Source of the DNA: Amaurobius ferox
Taxonomy: Eukaryota > Arthropoda > Arachnida > Araneae > Amaurobiidae
DNA length: 64,000 nucleotides
NCBI GenBank assembly: GCA_951213105.1
Contig: OX578146.1
Coordinates: 53,152,775-53,216,774 of the forward strand
Direction of reading: 5' to 3'
Shown here: piece by piece, positions 1 through 13,100 of the stretch
Numbering within the stretch: position 1 is the first letter of the stretch
Layout of the letters: each line of letters begins with the position of its first letter
The notes under the pieces: model-generated
Told to the model about the DNA's origin: nothing
Seen by the model: only the letters and a program-made list of their open reading frames with translations
The model's database searches: none
Made by a program: the position numbers and the translations under genes

Positions 1-292
1 ATCTAGAATAAAACATTGTGTGAGTACCTAAAGCTGAAATTAAAAACAAAATGCGATGATAGCACTAGGATGAAAGCTGGTTGCAACCCCTCATATAATC
101 TTTATTGGAGTTAATTTGCTATACAAAACTAATTATACAAGTACAGTAATCACTTAAGCTGAATTTTTTTTCAATCGTATTTCAGGTACCAATTTAAAAA
201 AAGTAAATATAATTTATATTTGTCACTCAGCTAAGGACAACATGTGATTTGCCAAAATTAAGGATTTTTAGACACAGAATCATGAGAAAAAA

Positions 293-1233
293 TCTGATGT
301 GGGCAACACATGACTTTCCTTATATAATGTAATGAATTTACTACTTTTATAATAAAAGAAAATAGGTTATTCTTATAGTGGATACTTATATTTTTTCGAA
401 GATATTGACATTTTGTTAATTAGTCGTCATTTTCTTTGATTTAACGTCATTTTTATCCATTTGGCGAGATTTTCGTTAATTTGGCAACATTTAAACAAGT
501 TGCCAAGTTGGCGACATTCCGCCAAATTCGTCGCCAAAATCTTGCCAAGCGTTATGGACGAAGAAATAAGTTATTCTTACAGCAGACAAATGACTATTGG
601 CATTCAAATAAAAACGTGTTACTCAAAGTATCTTTTTTCATGAATGGAACGAGCTAGATCCACGAGAATGATGTCACCTAATTTATCGTATGGTATTACC
701 TATGAAAAGTGAACATGTTTCTCAATAGGAAATATTTTTTTTTATTTTATATGACTTTTTGATAATTTTTTTGAAAAATGTGCAATATCTCGAGAACGGT
801 TCATGTTAAAGTTCTAAAATTTATGCCAATCGTTTTCTAATTAAAAATTACATAAGAAATGTCTATTTGCGTAACTTTATTAGTGATTTTGATTTTTTGA
901 CGATTTTTTCAAAATTTCATTCGAAAATTTAGGGGAGTTCTGAACATTCGATTGCGTATAAAAACAATAGGCTTCCAGTTTTTACGGATTGTGATTTTTG
1001 TGCCAAATTTGGTTCGAATCGGTCCATTCGTTCGTCAGTTATCGTCTCCACAGACTCACTGACACACACACACACATATACTTTCACACACACACACACA
1101 CAGACATCACTTCAAAAATGTTTGATTCGTGATCAGGGATGCTTGAAATGTGCTCTCCCGTCATAAACTCGAATTCGAATTTTCGACCCCGTCACAATAC
1201 TTTCCTTATACATTATGTATATGAGGAAAGTAA
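293..1233 (+). mobile_element. hairpin-ended interspersed repeat, family X, near full length
   Basis: The element starts TCTGATGTGGGCA...CACATGACTTTCC and ends in a palindrome, ACTTTCCTTATACAT followed by its near complement, with a (CA)n tract at 1,063-1,102. It matches 62,013-62,960 (inverted) over its whole length and several partial copies at 57-64 kb. No coding capacity is seen. Both flanks are A/T runs with no target duplication visible. The terminal hairpin, internal microsatellite and T-run targets recall non-autonomous Helitron2/HINE elements, but that is inference. Confidence 0.7.
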
Positions 1234-1273
1234 AAAAAAGACATTTATGGACATGGTCTAAAAAATGGGGAAA

Positions 1274-1288
1274 GGGGGGGGGGGGGGG
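1274..1288. repeat. G mononucleotide run
   Basis: Fifteen consecutive G in AT-rich sequence, about 90 bp downstream of semaphorin exon j in the intron. It is one of about ten such runs in the window. Confidence 0.9.
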
Positions 1289-1377
1289 AGCTTGTCATGG
1301 ACCTGTTGGGATCCCGATAATACCACTCACTGAATAAAAGTAAAAATTTAGACAAAATTCTCTAAAAATGAACTTAC

Positions 1378-1460
1378 CAGTCCCAACATATAACACATCA
1401 TAATGCTTTTCATCTGCTGTCTCTATCTGAGGATCAACAGCTATTTGAGTAAAGCGATAT
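1378..1460 (-). CDS. Sema: semaphorin exon j (last visible), 83 nt
   Basis: The exon encodes YRFTQIAVDPQIETADEKHY followed by DVLYVGT, starting with the last base of a Gln codon and ending with one base of the next codon, expected to be Asp or Gly. FTxIAVDPQ and YDVLYxGTDxG mark the last third of the sema domain. The acceptor is TTTTTCAG and the donor GTAAGT. The remaining exons are beyond the left edge: positions 1-1,377 contain only intron and a repeat. Confidence 0.94.
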
Positions 1461-2732
1461 CTGAAAAAGAAGAAATTAAACCACTTTTTACACCTGGTGA
1501 ATACATCTAATGTGAATACTATATAAAAAATATATTCATTATAAATATATATCAATGTTATTGTCAAATGTCAAAGGTAGTGTAAAAATATAAAAAAAAT
1601 ATTAACTAAAATACCACAGAATTCCAATAATAAACTACCAACCAGATATACACTACTTCTGAAATATTGATGACCTTGAGTATTTTATAAAATTTATGTT
1701 TTTAACTCACCCCCTCTTTATGCTTTTCTCAATTTAAGTTGTTATGGGACTTTTCAGGTAAAACCGACAAACATATTTACCCTACTTCCCACCCATATTT
1801 TTATCATCAGATTTGAAGTCACTATTTTTATAATTTGTGGAGCACCCCCACTCTTACCCCCTGTATTCATCAACAATGGTTAGTAGCTAACCTTGCCTAA
1901 ACTAAACTGTAAATCCTGGTTAGCTTTGATACAGGAAATTCAGCCATCCAAATTTCGTGGTTTGTATCATCCAGAAAAACTATCATAAGCCCAATTCTAC
2001 TCAAAAACGTGGCTATAGATGAAGTTCCTCAATTACATGAGATATGTAGAAAATAATTCAAAAGGTTAAAGAATTGAAATTATAACTAAATCGAATTCAA
2101 CCAATCTTTTTGTATATCTGTCTCGTTTGGGGTTTTCCAGTATAATCAAATTAAAAATTCCAGTTTGAAGCAAATTTTACTGTTTCTTATAAAATGATGT
2201 CATCTGAAAAGGCCTAAAATTAAAATCATCAAAATTATCAACAAAACACATGCAAAAGCTTTTTTCAAAAATATCCCTAGTGTCTGAACGAAAGCAATCT
2301 TTTCTATCACAGATTACGATCCACAGGAGCAGAGAAAGCACCCACAAGCCATGCTGTATGACCCACAGTGCCCCATAAATTTTACAAATTATTTTTATCT
2401 CTTGTAACTCCTTGTTACAAACATCTTTTCAAACTTCCAATTCTGGTATGGCCAATATGGTCATACCATCTTATGCCAACTAATCCCAAAGCTGAAGCAG
2501 CTCTGTCTACAATTAGAAGATGGGAGGGTGTCACACTCTCTCTCATCTCCCTGGATAATGTTTGCTGTAATATTAATATTTACTCTTAGTTTACTTCGGA
2601 GTAATTTTCATATGAAAAATTCTTTCATATCATTTATTGCACATGTTAATTTTGAAATGTAATTTTTCATTTCGTTTCTGGTTAAAAAATGTCTGACACA
2701 ACTTATATTTAAAAAACTATGAGTACGATCTG

Positions 2733-3276
2733 AAATCTAATTATATGTTCTTGTAGGGGTTTTAAAGTGCTACAAATGACTGGTTATAGCTAGCACTTTT
2801 AGTTTTTGAGATATAAGCATTACAAACTTTCACAAAAATTTTTCAATTTTTTTTCAAAATTAAATTTTCATTATTTTGACAAGATGATTACTCAAAAATG
2901 AGCTTTTTGAAAATAAATTACTGATCCAGAAATTAGATTTCCTACAAAATATTTTTGTTGTTTACTATATCCATTTTTTACAGTTTAGAAAATTATATGT
3001 TCTAATTATAATGTTCCAAATCTAATTATATGTTCTTGTAGTGGTTTTAAAGTGCTACAAATGACTGTTTATAGCTAGCACTTTTAGTTTTTGAGATATA
3101 AGCATTACAAACTTTCACAAAAATTTTTCAATTTTTTTTCAAAAGAAAATTTTCATTATTTTGATAAAATGATTGCTCAAAAATGAGCTTTTTGAAAATA
3201 AATTACTGCTCTAGAAATTAGATTTCCTACAAAATATTTTTGTTGTTTACTATATCTATTTTTTACAGTTTAGAAA
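2733..3276. repeat. tandem duplication, 2 units of about 285 bp (family Z)
   Basis: The unit starting AAATCTAATTATATGTTCTT at 2,733 recurs at 3,018 with few changes. The same family occurs in reverse orientation and again in tandem at about 20,480-20,745 and 20,815-21,095. No reading frame is evident. Confidence 0.85.
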
Positions 3277-4016
3277 ACATTTTGAATAAAAGTAAGTAAA
3301 ATTTGCCTAGCAAAGTGAAGCAAAAACTTGCTTGGACAAAAACCATGTTATACATCTCAGTCAATAATTCCTTCACTCATTTGGAGTTCCAGTAATTATA
3401 GTTGATTTTTGTATGATGAATATGGTTTTCTAGTGAAAGGATTCAAACTGAGCGTTATTGAGTCAATAGTTTTTAAAATGGTTTGGTTAGATTAGTGAAT
3501 ACAGGGGTTACAGAATGTAAACATATATAAAACATTTTCCAATAAATTTATCTCTTCTTCTAAGCATGTGGACACGACTAAGACATATTAATAACAGAGA
3601 GAATGAGAATTAAAACACTACTGATTAATAAATAAGGACAATTAAGGAGTGCTCAGGAAAAAGGATATATGGATTGCATACAAGTCATCGGTGTTAAACT
3701 GGCTTTTGAAACCAATTTTCTTATAATTTAAAAGTTCTCTTACAGAAAAATTTATTAGATTTTTTAACACATAATTAAAATTTTAAAAAGAAGATAAACT
3801 TTAACTAGCAATGTTATTACAAAATCAGATATAAACCCTAAAATATAATCTTTAAGATTACATTGATCCATGGAGATTAAATTAAGTAATTACTTTAATA
3901 AATCAAATATGCTAAATTATATATATAGAAGATAAAAAATAATAAAGATAAAATGAAAATTTAATTGTTTATTTGAGAGAACTAAATTTAGTAAACTTAT
4001 ACAACTTCAAAAATTG

Positions 4017-4120
4017 CCTCCCCCATTGGGTTCCAGTCTAAATTGGGTGGCACTTTCCGGCCGTCCAAACGGTTACCTTACACCTTTCTGGTAGGTCGGA
4101 CAGTCTGGGTCTCAACAACA
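4017..4120 (+). mobile_element. 104-bp retroposon with 16-bp target site duplication
   Basis: The block is flanked by perfect direct repeats of ACAACTTCAAAAATTG (4,001-4,016 and 4,121-4,136). It is much more GC-rich than its surroundings and ends in a short CTCAACAACA tail. A long perfect duplication plus a simple-repeat 3' tail is typical of LINE-mobilised short retroposons (SINEs). GGTTCCAGTC at about 4,028 resembles a Pol III B box, but no clear A box is seen. Confidence 0.7.
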
Positions 4121-4349
4121 ACAACTTCAAAAATTGGAAAATAATGACTCCAAAATAACAAAAATATTTTAAAGTGATTAAAAGAAAAACTAAAACATTT
4201 CCCACTGGGCGCTGTAAAGAGCACTTCTAGTTGTATATGAAACACATTTACATTTATTCAAGGAATGTTTCAGTTTTGCAAAAAAAGAAAAAAAAATGCA
4301 AAATTTTAGTTCTAATATAAATAACTGAAAATTATGTAAATAAACTTAC

Positions 4350-4471
4350 TGAAAAACAGTATGTAGAACTACAGGATGATTCCAAAATGAGGAAACAGCT
4401 CTATCCATAAGACTGTTCCCTTCAATAAAATTAACTGTAACTTCAGGTAAAGTTCTAGAGTCATTAACACA
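4350..4471 (-). CDS. Sema: semaphorin exon i, 122 nt
   Basis: The exon encodes CVNDSRTLPEVTVNFIEGNS followed by LMDRAVSSFWNHPVVLHTVF, ending with two bases of a Gln codon. CVxDSRTLPxxxxNFIxxxxLMDxAV is a conserved sema-domain element joined directly to PRPG of the previous exon. The acceptor is TTTTCAG and the donor GTAAGT. Confidence 0.95.
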
Positions 4472-4614
4472 CTGAAAATATAAAATACTTATAAGACACC
4501 AAAAAGCCTTTACAAACATCAATTTTCAAAACTGAAAACTAAACTAACTAAATGGCTGTTAAGTTTTTTATATTTGCATATATTCAATTGTAATGTAAAA
4601 CATCAGTCATGAGG

Positions 4615-4720
4615 CTGTTCTAGACTGGATAGTTCAAAATAGTACAGGGCTTGTCTCAAGATCAAAAGGTTAGAGGTTTGAGTTATTCTATGGGCACGAC
4701 TTCATATAGTACAATATCTG
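4615..4720 (+). mobile_element. tRNA-derived SINE relic (possible)
   Basis: GATAGTTCAAAATAGTA (near 4,628) resembles a Pol III A box, and AGAGGTTTGAGTTATTC (near 4,672) resembles a B box at about the tRNA spacing. The sequence does not fold as a clean tRNA, so a decayed SINE head is the better reading. Weak support. Confidence 0.3.
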
Positions 4721-4932
4721 CTTACAATTACCATTTAATATCAATTCAGAAAAATTAGAATTTTTTTTTCAAATTGCGATAGAGCAATGCTAATATTTTA
4801 GTAATTATACCAAGAAAATAGCATTTTAAATGTTTTTACTTTTAACTATACAATTTAAAGAGATTTTTATGGACTAACTTTTGTTAAGAACTTTTATCAC
4901 TCTCATCTTTAGTGAATAAAATGCATAGCTCT

Positions 4933-4948
4933 CCCCCCCCCCCCCCCC
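4933..4948. repeat. C mononucleotide run
   Basis: Sixteen consecutive C in AT-rich intron. Confidence 0.9.
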
Positions 4949-6324
4949 AAATCAAAGTATTTGTACCAGACATAATGACATAAGCCATCTAGAACATGTG
5001 AAGACTGTTGCATTCGAGACATGAAATTGCTCAAACTGTGGAGTGCTAATCGCCCGCTAATTAGTTTTCAAATAGTTTTGTAGGTGTTGCATACCTGATG
5101 CATCAAGTCTTAGCATATTTTTTATATTATTATGTAAATTTGTAGGTAAAATGGAAGAGTTTCGAGAATTTAGTGATGAGGATTAAGACATTTTGAAACC
5201 CTTAGCTAGCAAATATATATGGTTCTAAATTCGCAGAATTTATCAGATAGTGAAAAAAATATTTTACAGACAGAACTAGTGGCATTGAAACAGAGAACAA
5301 GAATGGGTCAAAACCGTTATAGATAGTAATTCTTCAGTATATTAACAATTATTCTGCCAGGATGCACTATGGCTTCTTTTCCCATTTACATTACAACCAG
5401 GTAAAAATTTCGATTCTGCCACTCCCCAAAAATTGTTTATTATATATTATGGAATTTCTGGATGATGTATAAAAATAATTATTGAGCCAACAAATCTCTA
5501 GGTTAAATATGCATGTACGGGCAAGACGAAATACACTGTCCTTGCAACATGATCTATTCGCTATATGATATAACCCGTCATTGCTAATAATTCTTAGCAT
5601 GCTGAAGCAGCCCAATTGTCCCAAATATCCAAATACCAATAGATTGTAAAGAATGAAAAATTCACTTCATGAAAATAAACAACATTTTTATAAATTTTTT
5701 TTCTAATATATTCTCTGATCAGAGAATCATCATGATTCATGGTCATATAAAGATGAAGGAAATTTTAAGGTAAAAAGTCAAGTTTCTTAAAATAAATTTA
5801 TGAATTTAAGGAACTTTTAAGGGCCATGGAAATTCTGTTTTGTAAGCATTTTAGTTTTAGTTACAGCATATAAAAATTTTCTTGGTACAAAGCATCCCAT
5901 CTGTATTCTTTACTATATTGTAAATAATTAATTTATAGCATAAAATTTCTCTAGATTTTACAATCAAGCAAGATTTGTGTTTTTTTTTTTTTAAATTTAA
6001 ATATCTGACTTAAATATGTCATATACAGTCGACCCCACTTAATTGGGTAATGGATATTCACATACCCTATTTATATGCATAGAATATTGTGGAACAAAAA
6101 TGAACCTCAATAGGGTTATTGTTAAACATATCCGTTTAATTGCATAGCAATCCTCGGTTAATTACATAAAAGCTAAGACACCAATCGTGTGAATATCAGT
6201 TTCAGTGTTAAAAGACATGGAAGGAAAAGTAATAAATTACCAAACTTAGCAACCTCCGGTTTTCATGTGTAGTTCAAAAGGTACATACATTATAAATAGT
6301 AGTAGTGTATTATATATATATATA

Positions 6325-7605
6325 TGTGATGATAAATATACACAAATGGGGTTTCCGATGTAGTGTTGTTGGTAATGTCCAAAGATCAGGCATAAATTCC
6401 CTCATTCATCTGTTTATTCAACTTTTCCATCACTCCACAGTTTTTACAGTGCATGGCTCTCCTTAAGAGCTATTTCGCCGTTTTTACATTACTTCTCTCA
6501 TACATTATAGCATTACAAAACTCCTTTGAACATAAAGTATTGGTGCCGGAGCACACAAACTAGACAAGACATAGCCAAGCGAACTTGGAATTAAGAAGTA
6601 AGAAGCGTGGGATCTCTGGAGAGAGAGGAGTGCGAGAGAGAGCCAAAAATGCTCGGTCTCGATTTATATACGACACTTCATAGATACTTCAGATATACTT
6701 CACAGATACTTACAGATACTTCACAATCTTTATGAGGGACTTTTATCGGTCTTTCCGAGGCTTGGATCTCAAGTAGTTTATAACATCGCCAATTACTGTA
6801 TATCGGAATCCTTATATCTGTCAGACGTTTCACTATCGCTGCAATTATCCCCATCTTCAATCTTACAATTTCCTCGATTCCTGACCATATATGGTATGAA
6901 GCCCCTTTTGAAGAGTTTCTCAAGTCCTAACCTCTTATCACTGTTTAAGTTCAGCGCTCTCCACTTTCTTAATAAGGTCTATAATAAAATTTTATAGCTA
7001 CTCTTGAGATAAGTATTCTCATTACTGTTACAAGCGAAGAATTTCGAATAGCTCTAAGAAACTATAAGGTTCTTTTTAGTTAGAATTTTGAAGCCTAAAA
7101 ATATATGTATCATATATATATATATATATGTGACGATACACAAATATGATACAGTTGTGTCAGTAAATCCAATGAAGAGACAAGTTCTTCCCCTCAGAGT
7201 TTATTTTATTACAGATTCAATAGACATCGTTCTAACTACAATCTCAGAGATCTGCTCTAGACAGAGTTCCTGTGCAGTCTCGACCACATCTCAACCACAA
7301 CTATATCCAACTTTCTCTACATTTATATTATATAGTACACTTCTGAGGGGCCATTATAGGCTTATTACGAGGTTTGGCGCTTGGAGTGGGTTTATGTTAT
7401 GGCCATGGCCTTGCTATCCTGGCTTTATTAAGCTTAACACTTAAATAATGAAGTGCCCTTGTGCCTCTTAGATGTTTACAAGGATAGGAATCGTTACCAT
7501 ATATGGTATGATCAAAGAGAAGATGAAGCGTCCGATTAAGTGTTCAACCTCTTATCACCATTAGTAGCGGGGCAATAAAACTTAATGAAGTGTATAATAC
7601 AATTT
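6325..7605. repeat. two diverged copies of an LTR-like repeat
   Basis: Copy 1 (6,325-about 7,000) starts TGTGATGATA and copy 2 (7,129-about 7,605) starts TGTGACGATA, each directly after a (TA)n tract. They share the landmarks ACCATATATGGTATGA, CCTCTTATCAC and a similar tail, in the same order. A TGT start suggests LTR ends, but no coding sequence, primer-binding site or duplication was recognised. Confidence 0.45.
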
Positions 7606-7628
7606 AAGGATGGGCCTTTTTACAAATA

Positions 7629-8218
7629 CCGGCACACATGGCCCCCACAATGGAGTGGCTAGCATGGCTACATCCAGGGGGCCCGGCAGACCCATGCCCC
7701 TTTCAGGGTTTTTCCTAATTGACTAATTGACAGCTACTAAAAAAAAAAAAGGAGGCACTGGTTTTTGTGACTTTGAGAAATTTGAAAAATAACAACTGTA
7801 ACAATTTTTTTTTTTATCAAAGAGGGCCCAATTCGTGGCTATGTCCACTGTCACTGTCTTTAAAAATATGGTGTGACAAAAAAGATCAATCGCGATCGCC
7901 GTACCATCACATCGTTTCCATTTTTCCAGGAAGAAACACTACTTGCATCAGGGGTGCTGACAAAATTTCCGAGCCCCTATGCAAAATCTTAGGATCCTGT
8001 GCAACTCATGACAGTAGCGGCTCCTTACGCACCCCCCCCCCCATATATTATTAATGCTCAACTGTCCATGAATTTTTAGATGTTCGTTTTTTTTTTCAAG
8101 GTTCGCCATAAAGGGAGGGGTATAAGTGGAACTAATGTCCAAGAGCCCGCAGCCCATAGGGGCCCCCTTAAAGAATTTTGGCCAGAGGGCCTCTCCTAGG
8201 ATGTGGGGGCCATGCCGG
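7629..8218. mobile_element. DNA-element-like block with GC-rich terminal inverted repeats
   Basis: The left end CCGGCACACATGGCCCCCACA is the approximate inverse of the right end TGTGGGGGCCATGCCGG. The interior includes a C run at 8,032-8,042 and no gene. No target duplication was recognised; a hAT-like origin is possible. Confidence 0.45.
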
Positions 8219-8315
8219 CACAAGTGCTAAGAGATTAAGAGATAGGAATTTAGAATACTTATGTGGAGTTCAAAGACTCTTTCTAGGGAAAAAGTTTAGG
8301 CTTAAGGCTTAGGCT

Positions 8316-8316
8316 A

Positions 8317-8359
<43 letters not shown>
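8316..8359. repeat. (TA)n(TG)n microsatellite
   Basis: Alternating TA passes into alternating TG in the intron, about 85 bp from semaphorin exon h. Confidence 0.9.
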
Positions 8360-8442
8360 CAATTAAGCAGAGCCAACTGTATTTTAAAAAAAATCCTAAA
8401 ATTACAAGTTATTTCCCCAATAAAAACCTGTGAGATACATAC

Positions 8443-8590
8443 CATACCAGGACGTGGTTCTGGTACTTTAGTGCTTGCTACAGGCAGCCAGTTTGCATTA
8501 ATGTCGTCTTGTCCTTTAAAAGGTCCATTAAAAGCATGAAGTATATCCTCTAGGCTAAAGGCACAAACTGCTGAACCACTTATACTATTT
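8443..8590 (-). CDS. Sema: semaphorin exon h, 148 nt
   Basis: The exon encodes NSISGSAVCAFSLEDILHAF, then NGPFKGQDDINANWLPVA and STKVPEPRPGM. The first base completes Pro of TTPP, and it ends in phase 0. GSAVCAF, the FxGPFKxQ helix, NWLPV and VPxPRPG are standard sema-domain landmarks. The acceptor is CTTACAG and the donor GTATGT. A (TA)n(TG)n microsatellite lies about 85 bp beyond the donor. Confidence 0.96.
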
Positions 8591-10077
8591 CTGTAAGATA
8601 AAATGGAAGTTATTTAATATAAAAAATAGAAACAGAATAAAACAGAATAAAGAGCTTCTGCATCTTACAACTAGTCACATGCAAATTTATTTACAATTTA
8701 ATAGATTACATAATTAAGTTTTAAAAATGTAACTAGAACAACATTTTGACTTAAGGGAATAGGTTAACTAAAAAAAAAGAAGAGAGAACTCATTTTTTTT
8801 CCATTAAGATTTTACAATTGAAGGGTAAAACTGGTGTAGTTACAATTAATAGTAAAAACCTCAGGAATTGGATGAAAAAGACAATTTAGTGCAAATCATT
8901 TGATATTTCCCCTCTAGTCATCTGCTTCAATTTTTGTATGGATTTGAATTACTAAGGAGATAGATCTGAACCTTTAGCTTTTTCAGTTTTTGTGATTTTT
9001 CTCTGCTGCTATTTGATAAGCATAGATTTTGAGAATAGGAAAGTTCGTGTTTTTATGAAAATTTGATAAAAGAATTGGAAGTATTTCTAATATTAATCAA
9101 AAAGCAATTCCTTTTATAAAAATATCAGAAATATTTATTTTATCATCTTTTAAAACAGTATTAACCTTCCTCTTTTCAGCATTTACACTTCGTGAAAAAG
9201 AGTAAGGAAAAATGCTGAAAACTAAACGAACTAGAAGTTTAGAACTTTTTCTATAAGTTAATAGGGGGAAATTGAAACAAGTGGCTGTAGAGAAAATATC
9301 CTTTTAAGTAACTTTTTTAATAAAATTACATTTTTCATAATCAAATTCTTTTTCCATCTATCACAAGTAAAAACACACCCAAAAATCTAATATGCAGTAG
9401 AATTTTTTTCCCATCCAAACCTTTCAAAAAAGGATGTTTATACAGTGAAATGCTAATTTTATTTTTTTCCAGTGGAGCAGCATAAAAGTCTATATGACAT
9501 GGAACAAGTAAAAAGTCCTTTACCCCTAGGATTACACTAAAAATTAGATGATGGACATCACAGGATTGCATAGTAAAGCATAAATACATACAAGCTTACT
9601 ACTAGTGCTGTAAATTATATTAACAAATAATACATGAAGTAAGAAACATGGGTCCATACTGTTCATTAACCTGTTCAAGACCACCATAGCACATACACAA
9701 TGAAGTAATTTCCTCCTTTCCCCTGCCCACTGATGTATATTTATTACATGATACAGACGAGAGCTAGAGCCTACTGATGCCAATGTGCAAAATAAGATTG
9801 AGACGTTTTATTAATATTTTTAAATAAAACTAAATAAGGAGAGAAGTCTATAGTTTTTGCAAAGCTAGTCACTTGAATCATTGACCATTACATTTAAGTT
9901 TTGTTTTTCATCAGAATGCTGATTAAGATGATTGTATAAACAAACACACATGTAAGCTGTTGTGGTACTTTTGAACTAAAAGGCATGTAAGAATTAAGAC
10001 AGTAGAATTGTAATAATTATGGTGTAAAGAATGAAATATCTTTCTGAAAGTGAGATTTTACAATTGATGAATGAATA

Positions 10078-10099
10078 TCTATATAAATAAAAATGAAAA

Positions 10100-10141
<42 letters not shown>

Positions 10142-13100
10142 CCATCATCACGGGAGAACGGCTGAACCGAATTTGATGAAATTTTGTGGGTAGCCTAGAA
10201 ATAGCCCCACTTAAAATTATATCCGTGTTTTGAGTTTTTACGACCAGTGGTTCTCGAGATATTAGTAAAAAACGAAATTTTCGTTTGTCTAATCATCCCG
10301 GAAAAACGGCTGAACCGAATTTAATGAAATTTGGCGAATAGCCTTGAAATATCCCCCCATAAATTTTGTCAAAGTTTTGAGTTTCTAAGACCAGGGGTTG
10401 TCGAGATATTAATGAAAAACGGAACTTTTTCCTAGGAGTTCTACTCTCTAACTCCGTGGTTTATCCAAACGGAAAGCTTGAAAATCGTTTGAAAGTGAAT
10501 TAAAATTTAATCTCTGAGTTTGATGGGAGATTTTTTGAGCTAATTAGTCACATTCTGAAAACATGAATTGTTTGAAACATGATTTAAAGGGGAAATCTAT
10601 CTCCATGTTTTATTTAAAACAAGATTTTACGGAACAATGAGAAGTATAAAGAAATCAAAATGGTTATTTAATTTCGCTGTTTATGATATAAGACATGACA
10701 TATTTAACATGATATAAGATTCTATCTTATAGCATGTTACTCAGAAACGCAATTAAATTAAATCTGTCTGTTAATTTTAATAATTATTTTTTCGATTTGA
10801 ATAATAAATAAATGGATATAAAAATATATTTTAGAAAAGAACGATTAGATTTTTCTTATAGCATTTTTGACTGGATAATATCAATTACGGTCTTCAGGTT
10901 TAAAAATTATTATTATTTATATTTTCGGGGATTATTGATTCAAGGATTATTGATATTTTCAAGTTATTATGCAATTATTTTATTATGACAAAAATTGTTT
11001 AAACTCATATATTGTATGTTGTACGAATCTTCTACAAATACACGTGTATATCTTTTAATCTACGAGAATATAAGTAGTACAGGTATATTGACATATGTTT
11101 TGATATATATTGGCATATATTGGAATCAATTACGACCTTCTGGTATAAAGAGTACGGATATTATTGATGTTTTCAATTTATTACGTCATCTCTTTTATTT
11201 TGGCAAATATTTTTGAGACTTATATTGTGATACGGGTAATCTTCTACTAACATATTGGCATATTTTCTAATCTCCGATTATATTATTAGTACGGGGTTGC
11301 ATATATTGATTCAATTCCTTTTTTTTCTTCTGCAAATTTGTTTACAAAAGGGGCCAGGATGTTTTATTCTTCAGATCTGCCCGTAAAGATAATTTTGTAT
11401 AGTGAGAACAAATATTCTTAAACTTCTCTTTAGGAGCAATAAATTTAATATTTTAACAGAATTTGCACGTGATTGCGAACTATAAGTTTCTTTATATTAT
11501 ATACCCCGTACGAAGAACGGGTGTGCTGTTAGTGGTTAATAAATTTTAACATTTCTTGAGGCCATATCATGTTGTTTGGCATCGCAATTAAATTAAATGT
11601 GTTTGTTAATGTTTTTATTATTTTTTTTCGATTTGAATAATAAATAAATGGATAAATGAATATAAATGTATATCTTATGTATGAACGGTTTGATTTTTCT
11701 TTTAATTATATTAATTGCTGACTGCGTACATCAATTTCATTTATTTTGGTAAAGAGTTTTCAAGCTTATATCGTATTTAGCTTCTAAACTCATATATTGT
11801 GTTTAGCCAATAAATTCATTTAGCCGATTGTTGAAACAGAAAAAGAGTAGAGCGGGTATATCATCTAATACAATTGTTGTGTTTTCATTTAGTATATTGA
11901 AACAGGATAAGGATGTTTCATTCAGACCTGCAAATTCAGAGCTACGAATTTGGCGGGATATCGCTAATTTGACAACTTTTCTTAAACTTTGCCAATTTGA
12001 CGGAAATGTCACCAATTTGATAAAAACGTCGTAAATCAAAGAAATTTATTTTGTTTTGCTAGAAGAGAGTACTGAAATGATGTTTGGTTAGCATTTATCT
12101 GTCAGACCAACCATCCCATCCTACTTAGTAATACATTTAGCGAATTTTTAAAAGGTCACTACATTGATAAAAATATTTTCAAATCTATAAAAATATCTTG
12201 AAATTGATAAAATTGAGCTAAATAAATGAAATTAATTGTGGTTTGTTAGGGGATAGTATTTTGATGATATTTCGTCAATTTGTCGCCAAGTGGGACTATC
12301 AGTTCTACAGTCCCACTTGGCGATAAATTTGGCGATTTTTTAAAATGTCGCTAATTTGACTAAAATGTCGCCAAATGTTCCATAGAAATATAATTATTTA
12401 GACGATATTTTTTCTACCAATTTATTTGAAGCAAATGATATGTCGCTTAGCAACGGATTTAAATCCAATGTGTTTATGCGGCAGACGATTTTTATTAAAT
12501 CCTTTCCGATTTGAATAATGAAGATATGTATGTAAAATAAATTTCATTGCCATTTCATTTTGGACTGGATAATATCAATTACACTCTTCAGGTTTAAACA
12601 TTATTATTATTGATATTTTCCGGAATTATTGATTCAGTGATTATTGATATTTTTAAGTTATTACGCCATTGTTTTATTGCGGCAAAAATTGCTGACACTC
12701 GCATATTCTACGTTGTACGAGTAATCTTCTAGGAATGCACGGGTATATCTTCTAACCCACGAGAATATAAGTAGTACATGTATATTGGCATATATTTTGA
12801 CATATATTGGCATATATATTGGAATCAAGTACAGCCTTCTGGTATGAAGATTAAGGGGATTAATGATATTTTCAATTTATTACGTCGTCTGTTGTATTTT
12901 GCCAAAAACATTTGAGACTCAAATTGCAATACGGGTAATCTTCTACTAATAATCGAACATTATAAGTAGTACGTTTATATCTTCCCATATAATTTTAGCA
13001 CTTTCATTTTGACATATATTGGAATAAATGACTGTCTTCAGATTAAAAGATTACGGGTTTATTGGTATTTTCAATTTATACATGTAATCTACTAATGCAG

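Noticed and set aside
5391..5639. 82-residue minus-strand frame near 5.4 kb, with a possible decayed frame on the other strand from 5,151
   Set aside because: No domain or repeat family recognised on either strand. The start GAAGAGTTTCGAGAATTTAGTG reminded me of a transposase N-terminus, but stops are frequent and no motif follows.
6025..6060. pogo/Tigger-like end TACAGTCGACCCCACTTAATT
   Set aside because: No matching opposite end within several kb; too little to call an element.
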